From Flavobacteriales bacterium (GTDB lineage Bacteria; Bacteroidota; Bacteroidia; UBA10329): a stretch of DNA of 64,000 nt. The first letter of the stretch is position 1. The number at the start of each line of letters is the position of its first letter. Below, in pieces: positions 44,366 to 51,987 of the stretch. Below the pieces are notes generated by a model, which saw only the letters and a list, made by a program, of their open reading frames with translations, did not search any database and had not been told where the DNA came from. Where the stretch lies: positions 1 through 64,000 of the forward strand of contig WGMW01000030.1 of NCBI GenBank assembly GCA_016124845.1, written 5' to 3'. The position numbers and the translations under genes were made by a program.

Positions 44366-44746
44366 ATGAAAAAGCTGCTTTTTACAATTCTTGCCACAAT
44401 TTGTTTTTCTGGTGTGTTCGCTCAAGAAAAGTCTGTAGCCATTGTCCGTCATATCAACTGGCTTGGAATTAAGAAAACTTCCGAGCAAAGATTAATTGTA
44501 AGCAAACCAGGTGAATCTGGAAAGGTCATTGAGCTTGAGCAACGATACTTGGATACTGGTATGAACGAAGCGATTATGTCAGACAATCAAAAGGTTATTG
44601 AGGTTTTCACAGAACTTATCAAAGAAGGTTATGAACTTGAAAGCTCCACCAGTTCTACATTCGCGGTAGCTTCTTCAGGAAACATTTACTCAGGAGGAAG
44701 CCCAACGGGCGGTCGTGAGATCATTTACATATTCGTTAAAGACTAA
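44366..44746 (+). CDS. Small secreted protein, unknown
   Basis: 126 residues with a clear signal peptide (MKKLLFTILATICFSGVFAQ, cleaved after AQ). The mature part of about 106 residues has VIEVFTELIKEGYELESSTSS followed by a Gly/Ser-rich loop (SSGNIYSGGSPTGG) and a final strand REIIYIFVKD. No family recognised. The pattern of a helix followed by EGYEL and a short final strand is seen in small periplasmic proteins of this phylum. It stands alone, between a repeat element and the DUF4286 gene. Confidence 0.8.
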   Translation: MKKLLFTILATICFSGVFAQEKSVAIVRHINWLGIKKTSEQRLIVSKPGESGKVIELEQRYLDTGMNEAIMSDNQKVIEVFTELIKEGYELESSTSSTFAVASSGNIYSGGSPTGGREIIYIFVKD

Positions 44747-44790
44747 TTCCCGTTTTTCACGTTTCCGTTTTTCCTATTTCAATTTTCCCA

Positions 44791-45099
44791 ATGATCATCT
44801 ACAACGTAACCGTAAATATTGACCACGCAGCGCATGACGAATGGGTGAAATGGATGCGCGATGTGCACATTCCTGATGTGATGGCAACAGGTTATTTTCT
44901 GGAGAACCGGTTTGCGCGGGTATTGGTGGACGATCAGGGCGGAATCACGTATTCCATTCAATATCTGTGTAAGAACATGGATGATCTGGAAGAATATCAA
45001 CGAGACCATGCTGCGCGACTTCAGGCCGATCATACCAAGAAATTTGAAGGAAAGTTTGTGGCTTTCAGAACCTTGCTCGAAACGGTAGAAACCCCCTGA
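44791..45099 (+). CDS. DUF4286 family protein
   Basis: 102 residues of the Bacteroidota family DUF4286: MIIYNVTVNID, HDEWVKWMRDVHIPDVMATG, ITYSIQYLC and YQRDHAARLQADHTKKFEGKFVAFRTLL (key part: RDHAARLQADHTKKF). Ferredoxin-like fold expected; function unknown. In this phylum it normally lies just before rsmA, as here. The last codons (ETP, stop) and the sequence after are contributed by a CCCCC/GGGGG repeat element, so the C-terminus may have been reshaped. Confidence 0.88.
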   Translation: MIIYNVTVNIDHAAHDEWVKWMRDVHIPDVMATGYFLENRFARVLVDDQGGITYSIQYLCKNMDDLEEYQRDHAARLQADHTKKFEGKFVAFRTLLETVETP

Positions 45100-45120
45100 T
45101 TCCCCCAAAGGGGGACTTTT
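45092..45120 (+). terminator. GC-rich hairpin with T-run at the end of the DUF4286 gene
   Basis: ACCCCCTGATTCCCCC-AAA-GGGGGA followed by CTTTTT: a six-bp C/G stem and T-run. The stop codon TGA (45097-45099) lies within the element. It resembles the repeat elements at 42379 and 59237 and can also act as a terminator. Confidence 0.6.
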
Positions 45121-45170
45121 TGCGGCAACTTATCCCCTTTGCGGTTCCATAATTCCTCATATTATCTCAC

Positions 45171-45201
45171 TTTGTTCGATGAAAACGCTTTGCTAAGTTC
45201 G
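45171..45201 (+). promoter_or_regulatory. rsmA promoter
   Basis: TTTG at 45171-45174, spacer of 19, TAAGTTCG at 45194-45201. Good spacing and only one departure from the -7 consensus. The leader would be about 40 bases. Confidence 0.6.
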
Positions 45202-45245
45202 CATCAATTCGTAATTAACTCCGTTGAACTAACGTTTCGTAACCA

Positions 45246-46007
45246 TTGGTCAGAGCCAAGAAACACCTCGGTCAGCATTTTCTAAAGGACCAGAACATCG
45301 CGGCCAAGATTGCCGATGCGCTAACGGGTTTCGGTGGCTATAAAAGCGTGTTGGAGGTCGGTCCGGGAACAGGTGTTCTCACGCAATTCCTTTTGGAAAA
45401 AGACCTTGATGTGCATGCGGTGGAAATGGACACCGAATCGGTGGTTTATCTCCATCAGCACTACCCGAAACTGATACCAAATCTAATAGAGGGCGACTTT
45501 CTTGCGCTTGACCTGAAATCGATCACGCAGGAACCGTTGTGTATCATCGGCAACTTTCCGTATAACATCTCATCGCAGATTTTCTTCAAGGTTTTAGACA
45601 ATCGAAACCACGTTCCTGAAGTTGTGGGAATGATCCAGAAGGAAGTAGCAGACCGAATTGTGGCACCGCCCGGTTCTAAAACCTACGGAATTCTAAGCGT
45701 ACTCATCCAAGCATATTACGATGTGGAATATCTTTTCACCGTTCCACCGGGCGTGTTTTTGCCTCCGCCAAAAGTCAATTCGGCTGTTATCCGCCTCAAG
45801 CGGAACGCTACCGAAAAATTGGATTGCGATGAGGCGAAATTCAAGATGGTGGTGAAGACCGCGTTCAATCAAAGGCGCAAGACCTTGAGGAATGCGTTCA
45901 GATCCCTTACTTTTGCGGCCGCTCCAGATGAGCATCTTCTGACATTGCGGGCCGAGCGCCTTTCTGTTGAAGATTTTGTTCAGATCACGAAGTGTTTGGC
46001 CGACTGA
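45246..46007 (+). CDS. rsmA: 16S rRNA dimethyladenosine transferase
   Basis: Also called KsgA; dimethylates two adjacent adenosines near the 3' end of 16S rRNA. 253 residues with RAKKHLGQHFLKD at the N-terminus, SAM motif I EVGPGTG at 37-43, catalytic NFPY at 103-106, and PPPKVNSAVIRL, FNQRRKTLRN at the C-terminal part. The start is TTG 45246: an in-frame TAA stands two codons upstream and the conserved RAKKHLGQHFL begins at residue 3, so no ATG is possible. Confidence 0.96.
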   Translation: MVRAKKHLGQHFLKDQNIAAKIADALTGFGGYKSVLEVGPGTGVLTQFLLEKDLDVHAVEMDTESVVYLHQHYPKLIPNLIEGDFLALDLKSITQEPLCIIGNFPYNISSQIFFKVLDNRNHVPEVVGMIQKEVADRIVAPPGSKTYGILSVLIQAYYDVEYLFTVPPGVFLPPPKVNSAVIRLKRNATEKLDCDEAKFKMVVKTAFNQRRKTLRNAFRSLTFAAAPDEHLLTLRAERLSVEDFVQITKCLAD

Positions 46008-46048
46008 TCGCGCGAGCTAAGTTGAACGAATACCTACGCCTTTGAGCA

Positions 46049-47410
46049 ATGCAGTTCCAGCTGACGAACGAATTCCTCGAGATACTCAAAGAGGACATTG
46101 CAAGGTTTGACAGAGACACCGTTTCTGCCAAAGTAGGAGAACTATACCCAGCCGACATAGCCGAAATTCTTGACGAGGTCAACCTCCAAGAAGCGCAGTT
46201 CATTTTCAAATTGCTGGAAGATGAGCTCGGGTCGGAAGTGCTCATGGAATTGGATGAGGACGTTCGGGAGCGGTTTCTTGCATCTCTTTCCGATTACGAG
46301 ATCGCTGAGTATGTCGATCAACTTGACACCGATGATGCGGCCGACCTTATCGCGGAGCTTCCTGAAGATCGACAGGAAGAAGTTCTCTCACACGTTGATG
46401 ATTCGGAGCAGGCCAGCGACATTGCCGATCTCCTCGCGTATGATGAGGACTCGGCCGGTGGTATCATGGCCAAGGAGCTTATCAAGGTAAACATCAATTG
46501 GCCCGTGGTGCAATGCGTGCGCGAAATGCGCAAACAGGCCGAAGATGTGGATCAGGTCTTCACCGTTTACGTGGTGGATGACAATGGTATGTTGATGGGA
46601 ATTGTTTCGCTCAAGAAGATGCTTCTGAGTTCTACTCGCGCACTCATCAAAGACATTTACAAAGACAGCATCCTCTCGGTAGATGCGAACATGAAGGCCG
46701 AAGATGTGGCCAAATTCATGGAGAAATATGACCTTGTTGTTGTTCCTGTCGTGGATGAACAAAAAAGACTTTTAGGCCGTATTACCGTGGATGACGTAAT
46801 GGATGTGGTGCGTGAAGAAACCTCGAAGGATTACCAGATGCTTTCGGGTATTTCGGAGAACATCGAAACCACCGATAACGTGTGGGTCATCAGTCGCGCG
46901 CGTTTGCCTTGGCTGCTTGTGGCCATGTTCGGTGGAATCATCGGCTCGATGGTCATTTCCAATTATGAGGATGAATTGCAGGTCAATCCGCAGATGGCAT
47001 TTTTCATTCCGCTGGTTGTCGCCATGGGCGGAAACGTGGGCATTCAGTCCTCTGCATTGATCGTGCAAGGTTTGGCCAACAACACGTTGAGCAAGGACAG
47101 TATGATCAAGCGGATTCTGAAAGAGCTGATGGTCGGTCTGCTGAATGGTGTGGCCTGTGCCGCTGTTTTGCTCGTTTACAGCATGGTTTTCCATTATCCG
47201 TTGGCGCTGAGCTTGACCATTGGTGCGTCACTTTTGACCGTTATTCTGTTTGCTGCGGCATTCGGTACGTTCATACCGCTCACGTTGCACAGAATGAAAA
47301 TTGACCCCGCTTTGGCCACAGGGCCGTTCATTACCACTACCAACGACATTATCGGGCTGTTCTTCTATTTCCTGATTGCCCGTGTGATGTATGGAATGAC
47401 CTTTCTTTGA
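46049..47410 (+). CDS. mgtE: Magnesium transporter MgtE
   Basis: Homodimeric Mg2+ channel of the inner membrane. 453 residues: N-terminal MgtE domain (about 1-130, SDYEIAEYVDQLDTDDAADL, LPEDRQEEVLSHVD), two CBS domains (about 135-260, FTVYVVDDNGMLMGIVSLKK and VVVPVVDEQKRLLGRITVDD) that sense Mg2+, then five membrane helices with the conserved MGGNVGIQSSALIVQGLA and the PALATGPFITTTNDIIGL pore region. Complete and normal in length. Lies 41 bases after rsmA on the same strand, as often in this phylum. Confidence 0.96.
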   Translation: MQFQLTNEFLEILKEDIARFDRDTVSAKVGELYPADIAEILDEVNLQEAQFIFKLLEDELGSEVLMELDEDVRERFLASLSDYEIAEYVDQLDTDDAADLIAELPEDRQEEVLSHVDDSEQASDIADLLAYDEDSAGGIMAKELIKVNINWPVVQCVREMRKQAEDVDQVFTVYVVDDNGMLMGIVSLKKMLLSSTRALIKDIYKDSILSVDANMKAEDVAKFMEKYDLVVVPVVDEQKRLLGRITVDDVMDVVREETSKDYQMLSGISENIETTDNVWVISRARLPWLLVAMFGGIIGSMVISNYEDELQVNPQMAFFIPLVVAMGGNVGIQSSALIVQGLANNTLSKDSMIKRILKELMVGLLNGVACAAVLLVYSMVFHYPLALSLTIGASLLTVILFAAAFGTFIPLTLHRMKIDPALATGPFITTTNDIIGLFFYFLIARVMYGMTFL

Positions 47411-47424
47411 TGCGCGGTAAGTTC

Positions 47425-47432
47425 TAATTTCG
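47425..47432 (+). promoter_or_regulatory. Candidate -7 element of the serA-like gene (TAATTTCG)
   Basis: Its last base is eight before ATG 47440; a TTTG at 47406-47409 lies 15 bases further upstream. The predicted transcript would be nearly leaderless. Confidence 0.45.
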
Positions 47433-47439
47433 GCCTCTG

Positions 47440-48387
47440 ATGCGCGTCCTCTTTCTCGATACGGTTCACGAACATTTGGCCTCTCACCTCACGCGCATGG
47501 ATTATGAATGCGAGGATGGCTCTAAGCTGACACGGCAGGAAGTGTTGGAACGCATTTCCAACTATGAAGGCGTTGTCATCCGCAGCCGCATCAAACTGGA
47601 TAAAGAACTTTTGGATGCTGCCAAAAACCTCCGTTTCATTGCGCGCTCGGGCGCAGGAATGGAGAACATTGATGTGGAACATGCGAAGATGTTGGGCATT
47701 CAATGCTTCAACGCGCCTGAAGGCAATCGCGATGCGGTGGCAGAACACGCGATAGGCATGCTGCTTGCACTTTTCAATAAGATGAATACTGCCGATAGAG
47801 AAGTTCGTAAAGGTCTTTGGCTGCGCGAGGAGAACCGTGGAGTGGAGTTGCTTGGCAGAACGGTCGGAATCATCGGCTACGGAAACACAGGAATGGCGTT
47901 TGCCAAACGCTTGGCAGGTTTCGGTGTGCTGATGTACGCGCACGATAAATTCAAGAAGGGTTTTTCAGACGATCTGGTGATCGAGACCAACATGGAAAGC
48001 ATCATTCAGGAGGCAGAAGTGGTTTCGCTTCACGTGCCGCTGACGGATGAAACGCACCACATGATCAACGATACATTCTTCGAGAAACTGAACTATCCCA
48101 TTTATCTCATCAACACTTCGCGTGGTTCGGTGGTAGATACCGATGCGTTGGTCCGTGCCATTGAAAGCGGCAAAGTGCTCGGAGCCTGTTTGGATGTGTT
48201 GGAATACGAGAAATTCAATTTCGAACAGATTGAGAATGAGGAAATTCCAGCGTCTCTTCAATACCTCATCGACTCACCCAAAGTAATCCTTACACCGCAC
48301 GTTGCAGGTTGGACGCAGGAAAGCAACGCCAAGTTGGCGCATGTGCTGGCAGATAAGATCCAGACTGCGTTTTCGCCTGTTCATTGA
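47440..48387 (+). CDS. serA: D-3-phosphoglycerate dehydrogenase-like 2-hydroxyacid dehydrogenase
   Basis: 315 residues of the D-2-hydroxyacid dehydrogenase family, short form without an ACT domain. NAD-binding GYGNTG at 146-151 in VGIIGYGNTGMA; catalytic arginine R228 in NTSRGSVVD; catalytic histidine H287 in TPHVAGWT. IRSRIKLDKELLDAAKNLRFIARSGAGMENID (key parts: RSRIKLD, ARSGAGMENID) is the pattern of serine-pathway enzymes, so first step of serine synthesis is the likeliest role; another 2-hydroxyacid substrate is possible. Its stop is directly against the stop of convergent lysC, with no space for a terminator. Confidence 0.85.
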   Translation: MRVLFLDTVHEHLASHLTRMDYECEDGSKLTRQEVLERISNYEGVVIRSRIKLDKELLDAAKNLRFIARSGAGMENIDVEHAKMLGIQCFNAPEGNRDAVAEHAIGMLLALFNKMNTADREVRKGLWLREENRGVELLGRTVGIIGYGNTGMAFAKRLAGFGVLMYAHDKFKKGFSDDLVIETNMESIIQEAEVVSLHVPLTDETHHMINDTFFEKLNYPIYLINTSRGSVVDTDALVRAIESGKVLGACLDVLEYEKFNFEQIENEEIPASLQYLIDSPKVILTPHVAGWTQESNAKLAHVLADKIQTAFSPVH

Positions 48388-49644
48388 TTACTTCACCACC
48401 AACTGCGCTGAAGTGGCGGTTCGATGATCGAGCAGCACATTCATTCCTTGGGTCGTTCGGGCAATGGTCTCGTCATCATAGTAGCGGATGGTAACGAGTT
48501 CCGCATCTTCGATCAGGTCAACCTCATATTCGTCTCTCAATCGCTCCTGTAATGCTTTCAGTTTTACTGGGTCGTTATTGGTGCTGAACGAGAAATTGAC
48601 GGCTGAATTCTGTGCACAGTTCGCTTTCATTCGGATGTCACTGAGAACCGTGTAGATGTTTGTGAAATGCACCTCGGTCACGAAGGAATAGTCTTTCGGG
48701 GTGATGGAGACCAACACTTGGTTCGGTTTCACAATGAACGAAGGAATGATCTTCAGATTCTCCTTGTTCGAAACCACTGTTCCAGGCGCATCAGGGTCAA
48801 CAAATGATCTCACATACAGTGGAATATTTGCGTTCTGTAGCGGTTTTATGGTTTTCGGGTGGATAACACTGGTTCCGAAATAGGCCAACTCCATCGCATC
48901 GAAAAAGGACATCTCTGGAATGAGAACCGTGTTGTCGTAGTATTTCGGGTCGGCATTCAACACACCGGGAACGTCCTTCCAAATGGTCACACTTTCCGCC
49001 TTCAGGCAATACGCCAGAATGGCCGCGGTGAAGTCAGAACCCTCGCGACCCAACGTAGTGGTGAAGTTCTCGCTTGTTCCGCCAATAAAACCTTGCGTGA
49101 TGACGACCGAAGCATCTTTCATGGCTTCACCGATTCGCGCATTGGTCATCTGCTCCGTGCTTTCCCACTCGATCTTGGCATCCTGATAGTTGTTGTCGGT
49201 ACGGATAAGATCGCGCGCATCAACCCACGAATTGGCCAGCCCCATGTGTTTCAGGTAAGCCGAAATGATCTTGGTCGAGAGCATTTCGCCAATCGAAACG
49301 ATCTGGTCGTACTGAAAATGACGGTCCAAACCTTCGGGGTCGTCCAACGCCCATTCCACCTCAACCAATGTGTTGTCGATGTCGCTCAGAACGGGTCCGA
49401 CCGCATCACCAAAAAGTTCACGCGCAATATCGCCATGGCAGGTTCTCAGGTCTTCCAAAAGTGGCTCGGTCGGTTGCTTGTCGTAATATGCGTTTACAAG
49501 CGCCTCCAATTTGTTGGTGGTTTTGCCCATGGCAGAAATCACCACCACCAACGGTTGGTCGTTGAAACGGGAAATGATCTGATGCACGTTGCGTACACTC
49601 GGAGCATCCTTCACCGAAGCTCCACCGAATTTGAAAACCTTCAT
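48388..49644 (-). CDS. lysC: Aspartate kinase
   Basis: First enzyme of the aspartate pathway (lysine, threonine, methionine). ATG 49644 gives MKVFKFGGASV, the standard kinase N-terminus; the longer frame would overlap the GNAT gene. 418 residues: amino-acid kinase domain (about 1-280, TLGREGSDFTAAILA, WKDVPGVLNADP, MELAYFGTSVIHPKTI) followed by two ACT-like regulatory domains (about 285-418). It is monofunctional, with no fused homoserine dehydrogenase. ATG follows the GNAT stop by two bases, so the two form an operon. Confidence 0.95.
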   Translation of the reverse strand: MKVFKFGGASVKDAPSVRNVHQIISRFNDQPLVVVISAMGKTTNKLEALVNAYYDKQPTEPLLEDLRTCHGDIARELFGDAVGPVLSDIDNTLVEVEWALDDPEGLDRHFQYDQIVSIGEMLSTKIISAYLKHMGLANSWVDARDLIRTDNNYQDAKIEWESTEQMTNARIGEAMKDASVVITQGFIGGTSENFTTTLGREGSDFTAAILAYCLKAESVTIWKDVPGVLNADPKYYDNTVLIPEMSFFDAMELAYFGTSVIHPKTIKPLQNANIPLYVRSFVDPDAPGTVVSNKENLKIIPSFIVKPNQVLVSITPKDYSFVTEVHFTNIYTVLSDIRMKANCAQNSAVNFSFSTNNDPVKLKALQERLRDEYEVDLIEDAELVTIRYYDDETIARTTQGMNVLLDHRTATSAQLVVK

Positions 49645-49646
49645 AC

Positions 49647-50129
49647 TTATTTGAATTTCCGGATCTGTTCGCGGGTCAGTTTCCCGTTCAGCCATTCGCC
49701 ATCAAGCGTGGCGTTGTATTTCCTGTAAAAGTTGATGGCGGGTTCATTCCAATCCAAAACCTGCCATTCCATCCGTGCAGAGTTCCGCTCCTTTGCTACT
49801 CCGACCACCGCTTCAAAAAGCTCATGACCAATTCCTTTTCCGCGCTGATTTTCGGTGACGATGATGTCTTCCAAGAAGACGCAACGACCCGTCCACGTGG
49901 AGTATTTCTCGTAGAAAAGAGCAATGCCCACGATTCCATTTTCTGCTTCCGCTACAAACAATCCGTAGATCGCATTCTCCCCAAAGCCATCATTTTCCAA
50001 CTCATCCAATGTGAGCGTCACCTGTTCTGGTGCTTTCTCGTACAAGGCCAGTTCCTTGATGAGTTTGAAAACGGCCGGAACGTCTTCTTTCCGCCCTTTC
50101 CGAATGGTAATGGATTCCGCAGAGATCAT
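49647..50129 (-). CDS. GNAT-family N-acetyltransferase
   Basis: 160 residues with the GNAT acetyl-CoA motif RGKGIGHELFEAV, preceded by FLEDIIVTENQ and followed by RMEWQVLDWNEPAINFYRK. The layout (FYEKYSTWTGRCVFLEDI) is that of the diamine (spermidine/spermine-type) N-acetyltransferase branch; substrate not proven. First gene of an operon with lysC. TACTTTTG on the minus strand ends five bases before ATG 50129. Confidence 0.9.
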   Translation of the reverse strand: MISAESITIRKGRKEDVPAVFKLIKELALYEKAPEQVTLTLDELENDGFGENAIYGLFVAEAENGIVGIALFYEKYSTWTGRCVFLEDIIVTENQRGKGIGHELFEAVVGVAKERNSARMEWQVLDWNEPAINFYRKYNATLDGEWLNGKLTREQIRKFK

Positions 50130-50133
50130 TCGG

Positions 50134-50141
50134 CAAAAGTA
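50134..50141 (-). promoter_or_regulatory. -7 element of the GNAT-lysC operon (TACTTTTG)
   Basis: Exact TAnnTTTG on the minus strand, its G five bases before ATG, again implying a leaderless transcript. No clear -33 element. Confidence 0.5.
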
Positions 50142-50265
50142 GGGATTGATGCTTTGTAGAAGATGGCTCGCGAGGCGGATGGCGTTTTAAAAAGAAACCT
50201 ATCTTTAACCGTCCAAAAAAGCGACCTCAAAACGTTCTTTTTCGACCCAACCAATAGACTCAATT

Positions 50266-50883
50266 ATGATGAATTTCAAGAGACTGAGAATGTTGATGAT
50301 GGCTGTTTCCGTCTTCAGTCTGAACCAACTTTTTGCACAGACCGATAACGTGGGTATAGGTACGACAACCCCGCATCCTGCTGCAATTTTGGATGTCAAT
50401 AACGAGAATGGTCAGTTGTCCGGTAATCCGTCCAAGGGAATCCGACTTCCATTTGCCAATACTGTTCTGAGGAATCAGATGTACTCGGATTACAATGGAA
50501 ACCTGCCCAATGGTCTCTTGGTTTTTGATACGGATCTTGGAAAGTTCATGTACTATAAATGGGACACGCCAGTTCAATCACCACCCGTGTCAGGTCAGTG
50601 GGTTGAACTTACCATTGGAACGCAGAACAGTAACAGTAATGTACCTACCGGAGGCATTATCATGTGGTCGGGTACTATAGCTTCCATTCCTTCCGGATGG
50701 GCACTTTGCAACGGAGCCAACGGAACGCCAGACCTTACAGACAAGTTTATCATTTCGGTGGCAAGTTCAGCTGAGAATCCAGGAACGGCAGCTGTACCAG
50801 GTTTCTACGTCAATGTGGATGCGGGTACAACCGTAGCTCCAGACAGACGCTTCTTCAAGTTGGCTTATATCATGAAGCTCTAA
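50266..50883 (+). CDS. Secreted protein with phage tail-collar-like domain
   Basis: 205 residues. Signal peptide ([20 protein letters not shown], cleaved after AQ), then [19 protein letters not shown], the segment typical of Bacteroidota cell-surface proteins related to tail fibres, and a C-terminal tail-collar-like domain: [31 protein letters not shown]. In phages this domain is part of the fibre tip; in chromosomal proteins of this phylum the role is unknown, possibly surface binding. No phage genes and no T9SS sorting domain are nearby. TATCTTTA (50200-50207) is a possible -7 element. Confidence 0.82.
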   Translation: MMNFKRLRMLMMAVSVFSLNQLFAQTDNVGIGTTTPHPAAILDVNNENGQLSGNPSKGIRLPFANTVLRNQMYSDYNGNLPNGLLVFDTDLGKFMYYKWDTPVQSPPVSGQWVELTIGTQNSNSNVPTGGIIMWSGTIASIPSGWALCNGANGTPDLTDKFIISVASSAENPGTAAVPGFYVNVDAGTTVAPDRRFFKLAYIMKL

Positions 50884-50906
50884 CCGAGATAAAATAAAGA
50901 TTCATA

Positions 50907-50927
50907 AGGCCTGCTTCATGCAGGTCT
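50907..50927 (+). terminator. Weak terminator after the collar-domain gene
   Basis: AGGCCTGC - TTCAT - GCAGGTCT, an eight-pair stem with one G-U, followed by TTCATTTT. It lies just before fbp. Confidence 0.5.
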
Positions 50928-50956
50928 TTCATTTTCAGATAATTCGAGAGAATAAA

Positions 50957-51970
50957 ATGTATAAGGGAAAGTCGCTTGGTGAGTTCATTGTAGAGAAACA
51001 GGATGATTTCAAATATGCCAAAGGCGAACTGTCGCGATTGCTGAGTGCCATCGGTCTGGCCGCGCGCGTGGTAAACCGCGAAGTGAACAAAGCAGGATTG
51101 ATGGAGGAGATCCTCGGTGATGCGGGTGCTGAGAATGTGCAAGGCGAAGCGCAGAAGAAATTGGACGTTTATGCCAATGACGAGTTCATCCGGGCGTTGA
51201 AGGACCGTGGTGAAGTTTGCGGATTGGCATCGGAGGAGAACGAAGGCGTCATCGAGTTCAATTCAGGGTATTCGGTAGATGGGCAATATGTTGTGGCCAT
51301 CGATCCGCTGGACGGTTCTTCGAACATTGATGTGAACGTTTCCATCGGAACCATTTTCTCGATTTATCGAAGAAAGTCAGAATCGGGTCCGGCCACATTT
51401 GAAGATTTCATGCAGAAAGGGACCGAGCAAGTGGCTGCCGGTTATGTGATCTACGGATCCAGCACCATGATGGTGTACACCACAGGCAATGGCGTGAACG
51501 GCTTCACACTCGATCCATCCATCGGGGCGTTCTTCCTGTCGCACCCGAACATGAAGATTCCGAAAGACGGAAAGATCTACAGCATTAACGAAGGGAACTA
51601 TGTTCATTTCCCTGAAGGAGTGAAGAGATACATCAAGTACTGCCAAGTGGAAGATCCCGCAACAAACAGACCGTACACTTCTCGTTACATCGGTTCGTTG
51701 GTGGCAGATTTCCATAGAAACCTCATCAAAGGTGGCGTGTACATCTATCCTACAACCACGTCATCGCCAAACGGCAAATTGCGTCTGTTGTACGAGGCAA
51801 ACCCGATGGCATTTCTGATCGAACAAGCAGGCGGAATTGCCACAAACGGACACAAGCGCATTCTCGATATTCAACCGACCTCATTGCATCAACGAACACC
51901 ACTTTTTGTGGGTTCGGAAAACATGGTGAAAAAGGCGATGGAGTTCATGGCCGAGCATTCACCAGAATAG
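50957..51970 (+). CDS. fbp: Fructose-1,6-bisphosphatase class I
   Basis: Gluconeogenic enzyme that removes the 1-phosphate of fructose 1,6-bisphosphate. ATG 50957 is preferred to 50918, which lies within the hairpin region. 337 residues with SEENEG at the metal site, [20 protein letters not shown] at 116-135 (metal- and phosphate-binding loop), and [31 protein letters not shown] in the C-terminal half. Full length. The next gene, mfd, starts 17 bases after the stop, so they may be cotranscribed. Confidence 0.96.
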   Translation: MYKGKSLGEFIVEKQDDFKYAKGELSRLLSAIGLAARVVNREVNKAGLMEEILGDAGAENVQGEAQKKLDVYANDEFIRALKDRGEVCGLASEENEGVIEFNSGYSVDGQYVVAIDPLDGSSNIDVNVSIGTIFSIYRRKSESGPATFEDFMQKGTEQVAAGYVIYGSSTMMVYTTGNGVNGFTLDPSIGAFFLSHPNMKIPKDGKIYSINEGNYVHFPEGVKRYIKYCQVEDPATNRPYTSRYIGSLVADFHRNLIKGGVYIYPTTTSSPNGKLRLLYEANPMAFLIEQAGGIATNGHKRILDIQPTSLHQRTPLFVGSENMVKKAMEFMAEHSPE

Positions 51971-51987
51971 CGGAAACCCAAGCGTAA

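Noticed and set aside
48859-49728. 289-codon plus-strand ORF
   Set aside because: Antisense to lysC, which has complete catalytic motifs.
50266-50883. Prophage remnant
   Set aside because: Only one collar-domain gene with a signal peptide; no other phage genes, no integrase and no attachment-site repeats nearby.
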